From positions 1 to 64,000 of the forward strand of contig CAIRCP010000166.1 in NCBI GenBank assembly GCA_903877095.1: 64,000 bases of DNA, read 5' to 3'. This DNA comes from an uncultured Actinomycetes bacterium. Its GTDB lineage: Bacteria; Actinomycetota; Actinomycetes; Mycobacteriales; Mycobacteriaceae. Positions 15,746-24,776 of the stretch are shown here, in pieces. Made by a program: the position numbers and the translations under genes. The notes beneath the pieces were generated by a model. It searched no databases and was not told where the DNA came from. It was given only the letters and a program-made list of their open reading frames with translations. Every line of letters begins with the position of its first letter. The stretch's first letter is position 1.

Positions 15746-18700
15746 CTACGACGCGTCGGGCTCGCCCGGGTCGGCAGTTTGCAGCAGCGATGCGGCCAGC
15801 GCCGCGATCGCGACGACGGCCGGCAACTGCACCCAGGCCGAGTGGCCGATGTAGCCGTCGACCGAACGCCACGGATACCGCGAGAGCAACGCCCCCGCCA
15901 GGATCAACCCCACCGGGACCGCGAACAGCGTGATGCGATCGAATCTGCGCCGGCGGTGGCGCATCAGGTAGCCGGCGCCCAGCGCGGCGCCGAACATCGC
16001 CAACCCGGCCGGGCCGGCGATCAGGGTGCCGGCCGCCAGCGCCCCGGCCAACCCGAGTGGGCCGGGGCGCCAGGGCTGCGCGGCCGGCAGCACCGGCGCC
16101 TTCCGGCGGGCCGGGACCAGCGCCATCAACAACAGCAGTGGCAGCAGGCACAGACCGGCTGTCAGTCCGGCGCGATAGGTGCTGTTCGACGGGAAGCTCA
16201 CCGTGATGGTGCCCTGCTCGCCGGCCGGCACCACCCAGCCCTGCTGCCACCCGTTGACGATCACCGGAGTCAGGGCGGCGCCGTCGGCGGAGTGCGCGAC
16301 CCAGCCCGGGTTCACGCTCTCCGGAACCACCAGCACCCGGGTCACCGGTGACCGGCTCACGCTGATCTCGCGGCGGTCCGGTTCCCAGGCGGTCACGTCG
16401 GCGGGCGTCGTCGTCGCGGTGGTAAGGCCTGCGGCCAGTGGCCCGGCCAGTTGGGCACCGTCGGCGATGAACGCCGGACCCGGACTGATCAGCAACTCCT
16501 GGGGTCCGGCCGGCAGCATGATCGGGGCCGGGTCACAGGTGCGCGCCGCGATGGGCCGGCCCTGCAAAAGATCGTCCACGGTGGTCGACACCGACGTCTG
16601 GACGAACCGACCGGCGATCCCGATCACCGGGCCCTGTCCGCACGGCAGGTCGATGTGCCGCCCCCGGTTCGCGGCGGCGTTCGCGGCGGCGATCGGCGCT
16701 CCCGAGCCGTCCAGCGCGGTGACCTCGGCAAGGCCGGGCGGCTTGAGCTGGTCGAAACCCAGTGCGGTGCGGTCGATTACGTCCTTCCAGTCCAGCAGGC
16801 TGATCCGGATGGTGTCGGTGCGGTGGGGGTGCAGGGTGAGGGTCTGCGCTCCGATGCCGTCGGTACTGAGCCGGCGGACCTGCGGACCGTCGCCGAGGTC
16901 GACAGCGACCAGGGTCGGGTGTGTGGGCAGCGGCGAGCCGCTGGGGGTCAGCTGTACTCCGGTGACGTCGACGGCGCGGGGCAGCCGAACCGTCAGGGTC
17001 GGGGCGGCCTGGTGTTGCGACACTCCCTGCGGTGCGGTCCACGCGGTGCGCGGATCGCCGTCGGCGGCCGCGTAGGCCGATCCCGCAACGTCGATCAGAT
17101 CGGCATTGCCCTGGGCCCGGGCGGTTGCGGGTTGGGCGATCAGATCGGCCAGCCGCGGTCCCTGCCGGGCGCGCACCCAGACCGTCGGGGTGACCTCCAT
17201 CGGGGTGGGCACGGTCAGGGTGCGGCTGAGGGTGACCGGTTCCTCCGCGGCGACCATCATCGAAGCCGCGCAGTGCACGCCGTCGGGGGAGTCGGCGCAG
17301 CCGTCGCGTCCGAGCAGTTCCGAACCGAGATCCCACATGGCCACCGCCGCACCGGGTGGCGGCGGCGGCACGACGACGGTGTGCCGGAGGTCGACGGGAT
17401 GTGCGAATCCCGAAGCGTCGTACTGGATTACGGCTAAATCGGTGATCCCGAACTGCACACCGGAGGAGCCGTCGTCGGTCCCGACGGCGGTGATCCGCAC
17501 CCAGGGCGTCTCGCCGTAGGGCAGCGCGACGGTGAGTGGCTTGCCGGACTGGCCGAAGCTCACGGTGGTCGTGCCGTTCGCGGTCGACACCTGGATGCGG
17601 CGAACCTGGGCGCCGACGGCGGTGGCGCTCGGGGTCAGCGTCAGGACGGCGTTGGTCACCGGCCGGTCGAAGTCGATCTGCAGCCACTGGCCGATCGCCG
17701 GTTGCAGCGAGTTCGACACCCACGCGGTGGCCGGGTCGTTGTCCGTCGCGGCGCTGGGCCCGCTGGCCGGTGAGACGTTGGGCAGCGTCGTCGCATCCGA
17801 CGACGAACTCGACGCCGACAGCCGGCCGCCGGACCACTGGCCGACGGCCGGGGTCGCGCCGGGCACCGGATAGTCGGGCACCCGGTTGAAGGTGGTGCGC
17901 CGGTCGCCGGTGCCGCGGACCGCCGACGAATGGTCGTCGACCCGGCCGTAGTCGGTCTCCCGGTTCACCGGGGTGTCGGTGACGATGACGCCGTGGCCGG
18001 GCGGAACGGACAGTCCAGCCCGCCGGGCGTCCGGGGCGAGCAGCATCGGGCCCAGCGGCGGCCGGCCGGTCAGCCTGCGGCGTTCGTCGATGCGCAGCAA
18101 CGACTCCGGTCCGCCGGCCACCCGGGTCATGTCGTTGGCGACGGTCAGATACGGGCTGCCGGGGTTCCCGGCGGCTCCGGTGCCTGATGTCGCCGGCCCG
18201 GCGGCTCCGGTGCCTGATGTCGCCGGCCCGGCGGCTCCGGTGCCTGACGGCGAGACCCGGTAGATCTCGACGGCCGGGAACAACGGCCGCAGGCCGCTGT
18301 CGCTGATGAACCCTTCCACGACCCCGGCGCCGACTTTTTCGCCGAACTCGGCCACCTTCTGCAGGCCGGGGGACCCGTCGATCGCGCGGTGCACCAGCAG
18401 CGGCCGCGCCGACCGGGAGGTCTCCGGGTCGAGGTCGTTGCGCACGACGACATAGGAGATGCCCTGGCTGATCAGGGTGTCGGCCAGGCCGGCCGACGGC
18501 CGTCCGGCCGCGAAGAGGCGTTGCACCGAATCGAGCGCGCGGATGGTCTGCGGCGGTGTCAGCGGGATGGAATCACGCACGCCCCAGGGGGACTCGCCGA
18601 GCACCTGCAACGGCTCGTCGTGGCTGTTGCCCCAGGTCTGGTTGGCGAACGGCGCGCCGGGCGCGACCAGCACGCGGCCCCGCGGGCCGGAGTCGCCCCC

Positions 18701-20083
18701 GTTGTGCTCGGTGAGCCAGTCGGCCGCCTGATGCCAGTAATCCGGGATCGCCCGGAAGGCGCCGGGCGGGGTGAGCCGGCCGGTCCAGGCCAGCGATGTG
18801 GCGACCGCCAGGGCGGTGAGGACGACGATGCCCACCGCAACCCGCCGATCACGCTCGGGATGGGCGAACTCGCGAATCCAGACGGCGCGGGAAACGCTGC
18901 CCGGCAACGGAATCCGGCCCAACAGGTGGGCCACGCCGAGGACGATGGGGATGCGGATCACCGGTTCGAGCTTGTGCACGTTGCGCAGTGGGGCGCCGGC
19001 GCCGTCGAGGAACTGCTGCACCAGATGGGCCAGCGGGGCGCCGAGCCCGCCGGAGTAGCCGGCCGTCAGCAGCACCAGGCCGGCCAGCAGCATGGTGATC
19101 AGCCGCCCTCGGGCCGGCATGGTCCGCAGGGCGAGGCCGGCCAGACCGCCGGCGGCCACCAGGGTGGTGGCCAGCACCATCACCGGCTGGGTCACCAGCG
19201 ACGACGCCGCGGTGGCCGTGGGTGCGACGAATGGCGTCCACGCCGACGTGCCGCGCAGCGCCTCGGTCAGCGAGGTCCACTGCGTCGTCACCCCGGAGGA
19301 TTCGATGAAATCCAGGAACGGCGGGCTGATCCGGCCGAGCATCACCAGCGCGACGAACCACCAGGTGACGGCCAGGGCTGAGGCCAGCGCCCACCACCCG
19401 GTGAAGCGCCACCACCGTCGGTTCGGCCGGTGACAGGCCCACCAGATCACGGCAGGCAGGCAACCGGCCAGGCTCGCCACGGCGTTGACCGCGCCCATCA
19501 GGGCCAGGGCTATCCCGGCGCGCGCCGCCAGGATCCGCAGCGGCCGGGACGCGGCCCCCCGGCCGTCGAGCGCCTGGATCACCGGAATGAGCACCCACGG
19601 CGCCAGCATCATCGGCAACGTCTCCGAGGAGATCGACCCCAGCGTCGTCAGCACCCGCGGGGACAATGTGAACGCCGCCGCCGCCACCAGACGCGACGGG
19701 CGTGTCCCGATGCCCAGGGTTTCGGCCAGGCGCAGCGCCCCCCAGAATCCGGCCGTCAGCAGCAGTGCCCACCACAGCCGCTGGGTCACCCAGCCGGGCA
19801 GCCCCACGGTATGGCCGAGCAGGAAGAACGCGCCGTGCGGGAACAGATAGCCGTAGGCCTGGTTCTGGGCCTGCCCGAACGGCAGTTCGCTGTTCCACAG
19901 ATTCGCCGCCCGGGCCAGGAAGCGCAGCGGGTTGGCGGTGAGATCGAGTTTGGTGTCCGGGGCGGTCAGCCCCGGCGCCTGGACGAAGGCCAGCACCAGG
20001 GCGGTCACGAAGACCCCGGCAAGCCAACGCCGGGACAGTGGTGATTCGGTGGGGATCTCCGCGCCAGGCTGGCGCGCCGGCAT
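15746..20083 (-). CDS. aftD: Alpha-(1->3)-arabinofuranosyltransferase AftD
   Basis: A 1,445-residue GT-C glycosyltransferase that adds alpha-1,3-arabinofuranose branches in arabinogalactan and lipoarabinomannan, using decaprenyl-phosphoryl arabinose outside the membrane. About ten N-terminal helices are followed by a long periplasmic part with discoidin/carbohydrate-binding-like domains (for example the SGVQFGITDLAVIQ and VDVTGVQLTPSG regions) and C-terminal helices. The first loop carries the acidic motif APDTKLDL expected near the active site. The start is the ATG at 20083, because the longer frame upstream runs through the small exported-protein gene. An in-frame 30-bp tandem repeat (18171-18247) inserts Gly/Ala/Thr-rich decapeptides. 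It is somewhat longer than M. tuberculosis AftD (1,400). Confidence 0.92.
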   Translation of the reverse strand: MPARQPGAEIPTESPLSRRWLAGVFVTALVLAFVQAPGLTAPDTKLDLTANPLRFLARAANLWNSELPFGQAQNQAYGYLFPHGAFFLLGHTVGLPGWVTQRLWWALLLTAGFWGALRLAETLGIGTRPSRLVAAAAFTLSPRVLTTLGSISSETLPMMLAPWVLIPVIQALDGRGAASRPLRILAARAGIALALMGAVNAVASLAGCLPAVIWWACHRPNRRWWRFTGWWALASALAVTWWFVALVMLGRISPPFLDFIESSGVTTQWTSLTEALRGTSAWTPFVAPTATAASSLVTQPVMVLATTLVAAGGLAGLALRTMPARGRLITMLLAGLVLLTAGYSGGLGAPLAHLVQQFLDGAGAPLRNVHKLEPVIRIPIVLGVAHLLGRIPLPGSVSRAVWIREFAHPERDRRVAVGIVVLTALAVATSLAWTGRLTPPGAFRAIPDYWHQAADWLTEHNGGDSGPRGRVLVAPGAPFANQTWGNSHDEPLQVLGESPWGVRDSIPLTPPQTIRALDSVQRLFAAGRPSAGLADTLISQGISYVVVRNDLDPETSRSARPLLVHRAIDGSPGLQKVAEFGEKVGAGVVEGFISDSGLRPLFPAVEIYRVSPSGTGAAGPATSGTGAAGPATSGTGAAGNPGSPYLTVANDMTRVAGGPESLLRIDERRRLTGRPPLGPMLLAPDARRAGLSVPPGHGVIVTDTPVNRETDYGRVDDHSSAVRGTGDRRTTFNRVPDYPVPGATPAVGQWSGGRLSASSSSSDATTLPNVSPASGPSAATDNDPATAWVSNSLQPAIGQWLQIDFDRPVTNAVLTLTPSATAVGAQVRRIQVSTANGTTTVSFGQSGKPLTVALPYGETPWVRITAVGTDDGSSGVQFGITDLAVIQYDASGFAHPVDLRHTVVVPPPPPGAAVAMWDLGSELLGRDGCADSPDGVHCAASMMVAAEEPVTLSRTLTVPTPMEVTPTVWVRARQGPRLADLIAQPATARAQGNADLIDVAGSAYAAADGDPRTAWTAPQGVSQHQAAPTLTVRLPRAVDVTGVQLTPSGSPLPTHPTLVAVDLGDGPQVRRLSTDGIGAQTLTLHPHRTDTIRISLLDWKDVIDRTALGFDQLKPPGLAEVTALDGSGAPIAAANAAANRGRHIDLPCGQGPVIGIAGRFVQTSVSTTVDDLLQGRPIAARTCDPAPIMLPAGPQELLISPGPAFIADGAQLAGPLAAGLTTATTTPADVTAWEPDRREISVSRSPVTRVLVVPESVNPGWVAHSADGAALTPVIVNGWQQGWVVPAGEQGTITVSFPSNSTYRAGLTAGLCLLPLLLLMALVPARRKAPVLPAAQPWRPGPLGLAGALAAGTLIAGPAGLAMFGAALGAGYLMRHRRRRFDRITLFAVPVGLILAGALLSRYPWRSVDGYIGHSAWVQLPAVVAIAALAASLLQTADPGEPDAS
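18171..18247. repeat. In-frame 30-bp minisatellite inside aftD
   Basis: Two identical 30-bp units (18171-18200, 18201-18230) and a 17-bp partial third copy. Being ten codons long, each unit adds a GTGAAGPATS-type decapeptide to the periplasmic part of AftD without a frameshift. Identity between copies points to recent slippage, and copy number may vary between strains. Confidence 0.9.
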
Positions 20084-20094
20084 CGTCAGCTCGA

Positions 20095-20268
20095 CTAGCC
20101 GCGGTTGCCGTACTCGACGCGGTTGAGCACCGACGACGCCGGGTCGCCGGGCTGCAGCGGCGGCTTGGTGTCCTGCTGAATCATCAGGGTGGCGCCGAAG
20201 ACCGAGGCGGCGCCCAGCAGCAGACCGACCACGACGCTGGCGGCGGCGGGGATCACGAACCGGGTCAT
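20095..20268 (-). CDS. Small exported protein, DUF2613 (Rv0236A type)
   Basis: A 57-residue protein: one N-terminal hydrophobic helix (FVIPAAASVVVGLLLGAASV) and a short polar tail with SSVLNRVEYGNRG. Length and sequence match the mycobacterial DUF2613 family, whose function is unknown. The ATG at 20268 is chosen because family members begin MxRFVIPAAAS. The stop is 11 bases before the aftD ATG, so it heads the aftD-php operon and may be a small partner of AftD (inferred). Confidence 0.88.
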   Translation of the reverse strand: MTRFVIPAAASVVVGLLLGAASVFGATLMIQQDTKPPLQPGDPASSVLNRVEYGNRG

Positions 20269-20424
20269 GGACTGCCAACTCCTCACCTGGACTGTCGGGC
20301 ATCGACGGGATCAACCCTGACGGCGATCAACCCTGCGGGTGAACCTAGCACGACGGGTTGTCGGGAGAGGCGGACGCCCGCGCCTGGGTTGGGACTCCGG
20401 CAGGGGTCGTGACAGCATGTCCGG

Positions 20425-21630
20425 ATGCTCAAACGCGTCCCGTCTCTTCGCGCTCTGGCCGCCGTGGCGGCCGTTCCGGTCGTCCTCGCCGGTTGTTCCT
20501 CGCCGGCCAAGCACACGGAGTCCGCACCGTCGACCCAAGCCGGCGCTGCGGAGTCGGCCACCGTCACCCCGCTGTCCGGCCCGATCCCGGTGCCCGCCGC
20601 GCCGGCGCCGCCGGCCTGTGGCGATGGCGCGGCGATGCTGGCGGCGATGTCCACCCGAGACAAGCTGGCCCAGACACTGATGGTCGGCGTTCGCAACGCG
20701 GCCGACGCCCGCGGGGTGGTCGGCACCTACCATGTCGGCGGAATCATGATCGGCAGCTGGACGGATCTGTCGATGTTGTCCGATGGCACCATCGCAGCCA
20801 TCTCCAACATGGGGCCGTTGCCGCTGGCGGTCAGCGTCGACGAGGAGGGCGGCCGGGTGTCCCGGCTGTCGTCGCTGATCGGCGCCATTCCCCCGGCGCG
20901 CACGCTGGCCCAGACCAAGACGCCCGACGAGGTCTACCAGATCGCGCTGGCCCGGGGCGGACAGATGCGCGGCATGGGGATCACGGTGGACTTCGCGCCG
21001 GTCGTCGACGTGTCCGATCAGGGCGCCAACACCGTGATCGGGGATCGGTCCTTCTCCAACGACCCGGCCACCGTCACCTCCTACGCCGGGGCCTTCGCCC
21101 GCGGCCTTCGGGATGCCGGTGTGCTGCCGGTGCTCAAGCACTTTCCCGGCCACGGTCACGGTTCCGGTGACTCGCACACCGCCGGTGCGGTGACGACGCC
21201 CCCGCTGGACACCCTGATGACCAGCGACCTCGTGCCGTACCGCACGCTGACCACCGAAGGCCCGGTGGGCGTCATGATCGGCCACCTCGAGGTGCCCGGC
21301 CTGACCGGCGATCAGCCCGCCAGCCTCAGCCCGGCAGCGGTCAACCTGCTCCGCAGCGGCGGCTACGGCGGTCCCGGCTTCAACGGGCCGGTGTTCAGCG
21401 ACGACCTGTCCAGCATGGCCGCCATCTCGTCGCGGTACGGCGTCGCCGAGGCGGTGCTGCGCACCCTGCAGGCCGGTGTCGACGTGGCGCTGTGGATCAC
21501 CACCGACGAGGTGCCCGCCGTGCTGGACCGGCTGGAAAAGGCCGTCAACGGCGGCGAACTGGCGATGCCGGCCGTGGAGGGCTCGATCCTGCGGATGGCC
21601 AAGGGGCCCAGCGCGCGCTGCGGCGGGTAA
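20425..21630 (+). CDS. lpqI: GH3 beta-N-acetylglucosaminidase lipoprotein LpqI
   Basis: A 401-residue lipoprotein. The signal peptide ends in the lipobox LAGC, so it is lipid-anchored outside the membrane. The GH3/NagZ domain has the KHFPGHGHGSGDSH motif (catalytic His/Asp dyad loop) and the nucleophile region VFSDDLSSM. It releases GlcNAc from muropeptides during cell-wall recycling. The neighbouring TetR gene follows 11 bases downstream on the same strand, so the two are likely co-transcribed. It diverges from the small exported-protein/aftD operon. Confidence 0.93.
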   Translation: MLKRVPSLRALAAVAAVPVVLAGCSSPAKHTESAPSTQAGAAESATVTPLSGPIPVPAAPAPPACGDGAAMLAAMSTRDKLAQTLMVGVRNAADARGVVGTYHVGGIMIGSWTDLSMLSDGTIAAISNMGPLPLAVSVDEEGGRVSRLSSLIGAIPPARTLAQTKTPDEVYQIALARGGQMRGMGITVDFAPVVDVSDQGANTVIGDRSFSNDPATVTSYAGAFARGLRDAGVLPVLKHFPGHGHGSGDSHTAGAVTTPPLDTLMTSDLVPYRTLTTEGPVGVMIGHLEVPGLTGDQPASLSPAAVNLLRSGGYGGPGFNGPVFSDDLSSMAAISSRYGVAEAVLRTLQAGVDVALWITTDEVPAVLDRLEKAVNGGELAMPAVEGSILRMAKGPSARCGG

Positions 21631-21641
21631 GCGAGGGCGTC

Positions 21642-22292
21642 GTGGCGAAAGGCCCGGCACCACCGGCCGGTGGCACCAAGCGGTTGCCGCGCGCGGTGCG
21701 CGAGCAGCAGATGCTGGACGCCGCGGTGCAAATGTTCTCCGCCAACGGCTATCACGAGACGTCGATGGACGCCATCGCCGCCCAGGCGCAGATCTCCAAG
21801 CCGATGCTGTATCTGTACTACGGCTCGAAAGAGGAGTTGTTCGGGGCTTGCCTGAGTCGTGAGCTCGGGCGCTTCATCGAGGCAGTCCGCGCTGATATCG
21901 ACCTCAAGCAGAGTCCGCGAGAGTTGTTGCGGCACACCATTTTGTCGGTGTTGCACTACATCGACGCCAACCGCGCCTCATGGATCGTGCTGTACACCCA
22001 GGCGACCAGTTCGCAGGCCTTCGCGCACACCGTCCGGGAAGGACGCGAGAAGATCATCGACCTGGTGGCCCGGCTGCTGGAGGCCGGCACCCGCCATCCC
22101 GAGCCCGGTACCGACTTCCACATGATGGCCGTCGCCCTGGTGGGCGCCGGTGAGGCGGTTGCGAACCGGGTCAGCGTCGGTGACGCCGACGTCGACGACG
22201 CCGCCGAACTGTTGATCAACCTGTTCTGGCGGGGCCTCAAAGGCGCACCCGGAGAACGGGATCAGCCACCTGCTGTGCCGGACGCGCCTTAG
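21642..22292 (+). CDS. TetR-family regulator (Rv0238 type)
   Basis: A 216-residue repressor with the helix-turn-helix AAVQMFSANGYHETSMDAIAAQAQISKPMLYLYYGSKEEL at about residues 25-65, cut here into its recognisable parts: HETSMDAIA and SKPMLYLYYG. The C-terminal domain is helical. The GTG at 21642 matches the mycobacterial orthologue start. It follows lpqI closely and lies near the htdX-fabG4-fadA2-fadE5 lipid genes, making it a candidate regulator of lpqI or of the palindromes near fadA2 and fadE5. Neither is shown by the sequence. Confidence 0.9.
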   Translation: MAKGPAPPAGGTKRLPRAVREQQMLDAAVQMFSANGYHETSMDAIAAQAQISKPMLYLYYGSKEELFGACLSRELGRFIEAVRADIDLKQSPRELLRHTILSVLHYIDANRASWIVLYTQATSSQAFAHTVREGREKIIDLVARLLEAGTRHPEPGTDFHMMAVALVGAGEAVANRVSVGDADVDDAAELLINLFWRGLKGAPGERDQPPAVPDAP

Positions 22293-22344
22293 TCGACCGC
22301 CGCCTGATTAGGTCTCCGTAACGGCGGCATCATCGAATCGCCGT

Positions 22345-22716
22345 TCAAGGCACGGGCGGCGGTTCCGGCACCATTCCGCCGAAGGGCTCGTAGAACGGTT
22401 CGAACTCCGGCAGTTCGGTGTGCGGCATGTGCTGGTGGAAGAGGCCTTCGAGGATCTCCCTGCCTTCCGCCTCGAACTCCTCGAGCGACTGGCCGCCGAG
22501 GTCCGGCCCAATCGCCGGCCCGCCGGCCTGCGCGCTCGTGTCGCCGCGCCGAGCCTCCGCGCCCTGCGCACAGCCGTCGAAATATGACTGAAGAAATGGC
22601 TCGCCCAGCGGTGCGGGCGCTTCCGGCGTGGCTTCGGGGTTCTGCCACCCGAAGATCAACCCGGCCACGAACCATTCCGCCTCGTTGGTGGGGAAGGTGC
22701 CGCTCTCACCGCTCAT
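22345..22716 (-). CDS. Unknown 123-residue acidic protein, partner of the pore-former-like gene
   Basis: Not recognised. The product is acidic and proline-rich at its C terminus (EFEPFYEPFGGMVPEPPPVP), with a middle segment WFVAGLIFGWQNPEA and a QSYFDGCAQGAEA stretch. It has no signal peptide or transmembrane helix. The ATG at 22716 has AGGAG 8 bases upstream. It starts 49 bases after the larger cassette gene on the same strand, so the two probably form an operon. It could be an immunity, chaperone or accessory factor for the larger protein (speculative). Confidence 0.65.
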   Translation of the reverse strand: MSGESGTFPTNEAEWFVAGLIFGWQNPEATPEAPAPLGEPFLQSYFDGCAQGAEARRGDTSAQAGGPAIGPDLGGQSLEEFEAEGREILEGLFHQHMPHTELPEFEPFYEPFGGMVPEPPPVP

Positions 22717-22765
22717 GCATAGCTCCTGTTGATTGTTTTGGATCGTGCGTTTGTTCTGCGAGGAG

Positions 22766-24307
22766 CTACGCGTGGCGCTTGGCCAGGTTGAAGACACGGG
22801 CATCGTCGAAGCCGCTGTGCCCGTCGGAATCCAAGCTGGCGCGTACCTTCTCTGATCCAGGCCCCATCAGCGTGTTGCCGTACGCGCCGAAAGCGGGGTC
22901 TCCGAACAGGGCGGTGCCGAGGGCGAAGCCGAGCCAGTAGAGTCCGGCCGGTTGGTGCTTCTGTCGCTCCGCGGACGCAGCGGCATCGACGGCCAGCACC
23001 TTCTCGCCCAGCACGGCGTTCTCGCGGTTGTTGTTGCGTTGCAGGCTCAACGCCGCCCCGATCCGAAAACCCACCTGCTGGTCGCCCGGCAGGCCCGACA
23101 GTATGCTCTGAGCTCCCGGACCCCAGAGCGTGTTCTGCGCCTCGGTGACGAGGCCGACGTAGAACCCGCGGCGAACCGCGCCTACGGCCTGCGCATCGCG
23201 GATCGCGCTCGTGAGCGGATCGGCGTTGGCGAGTGCTTCGCCCTGAGCCGCCAGCGCGTCTGCTTCGCCTTTGCGACGTTCGGGAAACGCGGGCGGCACC
23301 GCCGCCAGGACGGGAAGTTTCGCCTCCTTGGGATGGTCCAGCGCATTGGACCCGGCCGCAGCCACCGCGAGCAGGTCGGTCTCCAACGCGGCCCGGTAGG
23401 CGACCAGTGGAGTGGTGTCGTATGTGCCCGCCCCAGTCTCGAACTGCCCGGGATTATCGAGGATGTAGTTGACATCGTTCAGGTGCGTCCAGATGGAGTT
23501 GCGCTGTTGCGCGCAGAAGGAGAGCACGTCTAGTTGCTGCTGCAAGTCGATGTAGTTGGGAGGGTTGGGCAGGTCGAGGATGCTGTAGTTGTTGAGCAGC
23601 GCGGCATAGGGAACGGCTTTGCCTTCGACCGTCGCGGCGAAAGTTGCCGCGGTGTTCTGCACGTCCTCCAGGGTGAGCGCTTCTCTGGGAACGACGCCGC
23701 CCTCGTGCGAGCTGGTGATCTTCAAGGATTTGTTCGATATTGCCTGGCTGAACGACGAACTGAAACTTCCCTTCGCGCTGAACGGTCCGTAGCTGCCCTT
23801 CAGCGAGATCGACAACGATTCCTGCTCGAGCTGATCCGAGGTGGCGATCTCGGCTACGGCGTAATAGCGCCCACCGGTCTGCATGCCGCGAACGAAGGCG
23901 TCGCCGTACATTTCCTGAAATCGGGTCGAGTCCCCGTTGGCAAGCTTCGCGGCTGCCGCCGGGTCGATCTGCGGCGACTTGATTTGGGAGAAGGCAAGAT
24001 TCACCTCGACTAGAACCAGCAGGAATACCGAGTGGCTGTGCACATGACATTTCTGGGCGAAATCAACGCTCGCCGAGGCGCTGAAGCACCCCACGCCACC
24101 GCTGGCCGAAACCGAAACCCCGAGAGACCTCTGCAGGTCTTCGTCGCTGGTCACCTGACTCAGTGAGAAGTTCACGATGCTGCCGCTCGCGTTGGGAATG
24201 CTGGTCGGCGAGCCCAGCACCGCAGCGTTGCGTGACTTGCCGCTGGGCGTGTCTATCCCTACGCCGTATTCCATTCCAGGACGATAGAGAACCAAGTCGT
24301 CGTTCAT
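22766..24307 (-). CDS. Putative MACPF/CDC-like pore-forming protein
   Basis: A 513-residue protein of no family I can name with certainty. Residues 61-86 and 164-192 are alternating small/polar segments (SVSASGGVGCFSASASVDF; SYGPFSAKGSFSSSFS) like the membrane-inserting hairpins of MACPF/cholesterol-dependent pore formers. Between them is YGDAFVRGMQTGGRYYAV (about 134-151), resembling the conserved Y-G-(T/D)-x-(Y/F)-V...GG core of MACPF proteins. The C-terminal domain has two copies of an NTLxGPG unit (about 392-424 and 478-510). There is no signal peptide. The surrounding bases are visibly less GC-rich than the neighbours, and the gene sits where M. tuberculosis has other genes, so it is probably acquired. 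Confidence 0.45.
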   Translation of the reverse strand: MNDDLVLYRPGMEYGVGIDTPSGKSRNAAVLGSPTSIPNASGSIVNFSLSQVTSDEDLQRSLGVSVSASGGVGCFSASASVDFAQKCHVHSHSVFLLVLVEVNLAFSQIKSPQIDPAAAAKLANGDSTRFQEMYGDAFVRGMQTGGRYYAVAEIATSDQLEQESLSISLKGSYGPFSAKGSFSSSFSQAISNKSLKITSSHEGGVVPREALTLEDVQNTAATFAATVEGKAVPYAALLNNYSILDLPNPPNYIDLQQQLDVLSFCAQQRNSIWTHLNDVNYILDNPGQFETGAGTYDTTPLVAYRAALETDLLAVAAAGSNALDHPKEAKLPVLAAVPPAFPERRKGEADALAAQGEALANADPLTSAIRDAQAVGAVRRGFYVGLVTEAQNTLWGPGAQSILSGLPGDQQVGFRIGAALSLQRNNNRENAVLGEKVLAVDAAASAERQKHQPAGLYWLGFALGTALFGDPAFGAYGNTLMGPGSEKVRASLDSDGHSGFDDARVFNLAKRHA

Positions 24308-24776
24308 CGGTTATCCCTTTGGGGGTATCGCGTTTTGGGGCGGCTGGACGTGGACCGTCGGCCGCTTCGGGGTGGCTCGCATTGGGCCGCACTACAGTGC
24401 AAGCGATAAGACTCATGGGGTGCCGTCAAAAGCACGGTGGATCAAATGCGACTTTCCGGCGCAACACAGTTCAGCCGAGATAACTTGAATAGCCATGCAC
24501 ATCAATGGTTTTCGGTGACTTGCTCTCGGTCAAGTGGGATCAAACAATCTGTCCGCCCCCTCTCCGGCAATGGCGGCGTCTTCCGCAGCCTTGCTGGCGC
24601 TATGACGCATGAATCAGGCCGAAGCCCGAGTTCCCCATTGCACCACGCTGAGGACCGATCCGTCTATAGGCAGGCCGAATTTTGTTGGGCGCCAGCACTC
24701 TTGATGAAGTTGACGAGCAGGAGATGGGGTCAGGATCAGGCGTGGACCACTGCCACCGCAGTCGACGGGTCGGGGG
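24308..24776. other. Intergenic region between the cassette and htdX
   Basis: About 470 bases with no convincing gene. Base composition is lower in GC than the flanks, as in the cassette. The only sizeable frame (from 24437, plus strand) runs antisense into htdX and has no recognisable product. The cassette promoter must lie here, upstream of 24307, where AAAGGG precedes the ATG. No terminal repeats or tRNA-like attachment site were seen. Confidence 0.5.

Noticed and set aside
20084-20314. Longer aftD start
   Set aside because: The upstream frame is antisense-free but overlaps the whole DUF2613 gene in another frame and encodes Arg/Ala-rich sequence; AftD starts at 20083.
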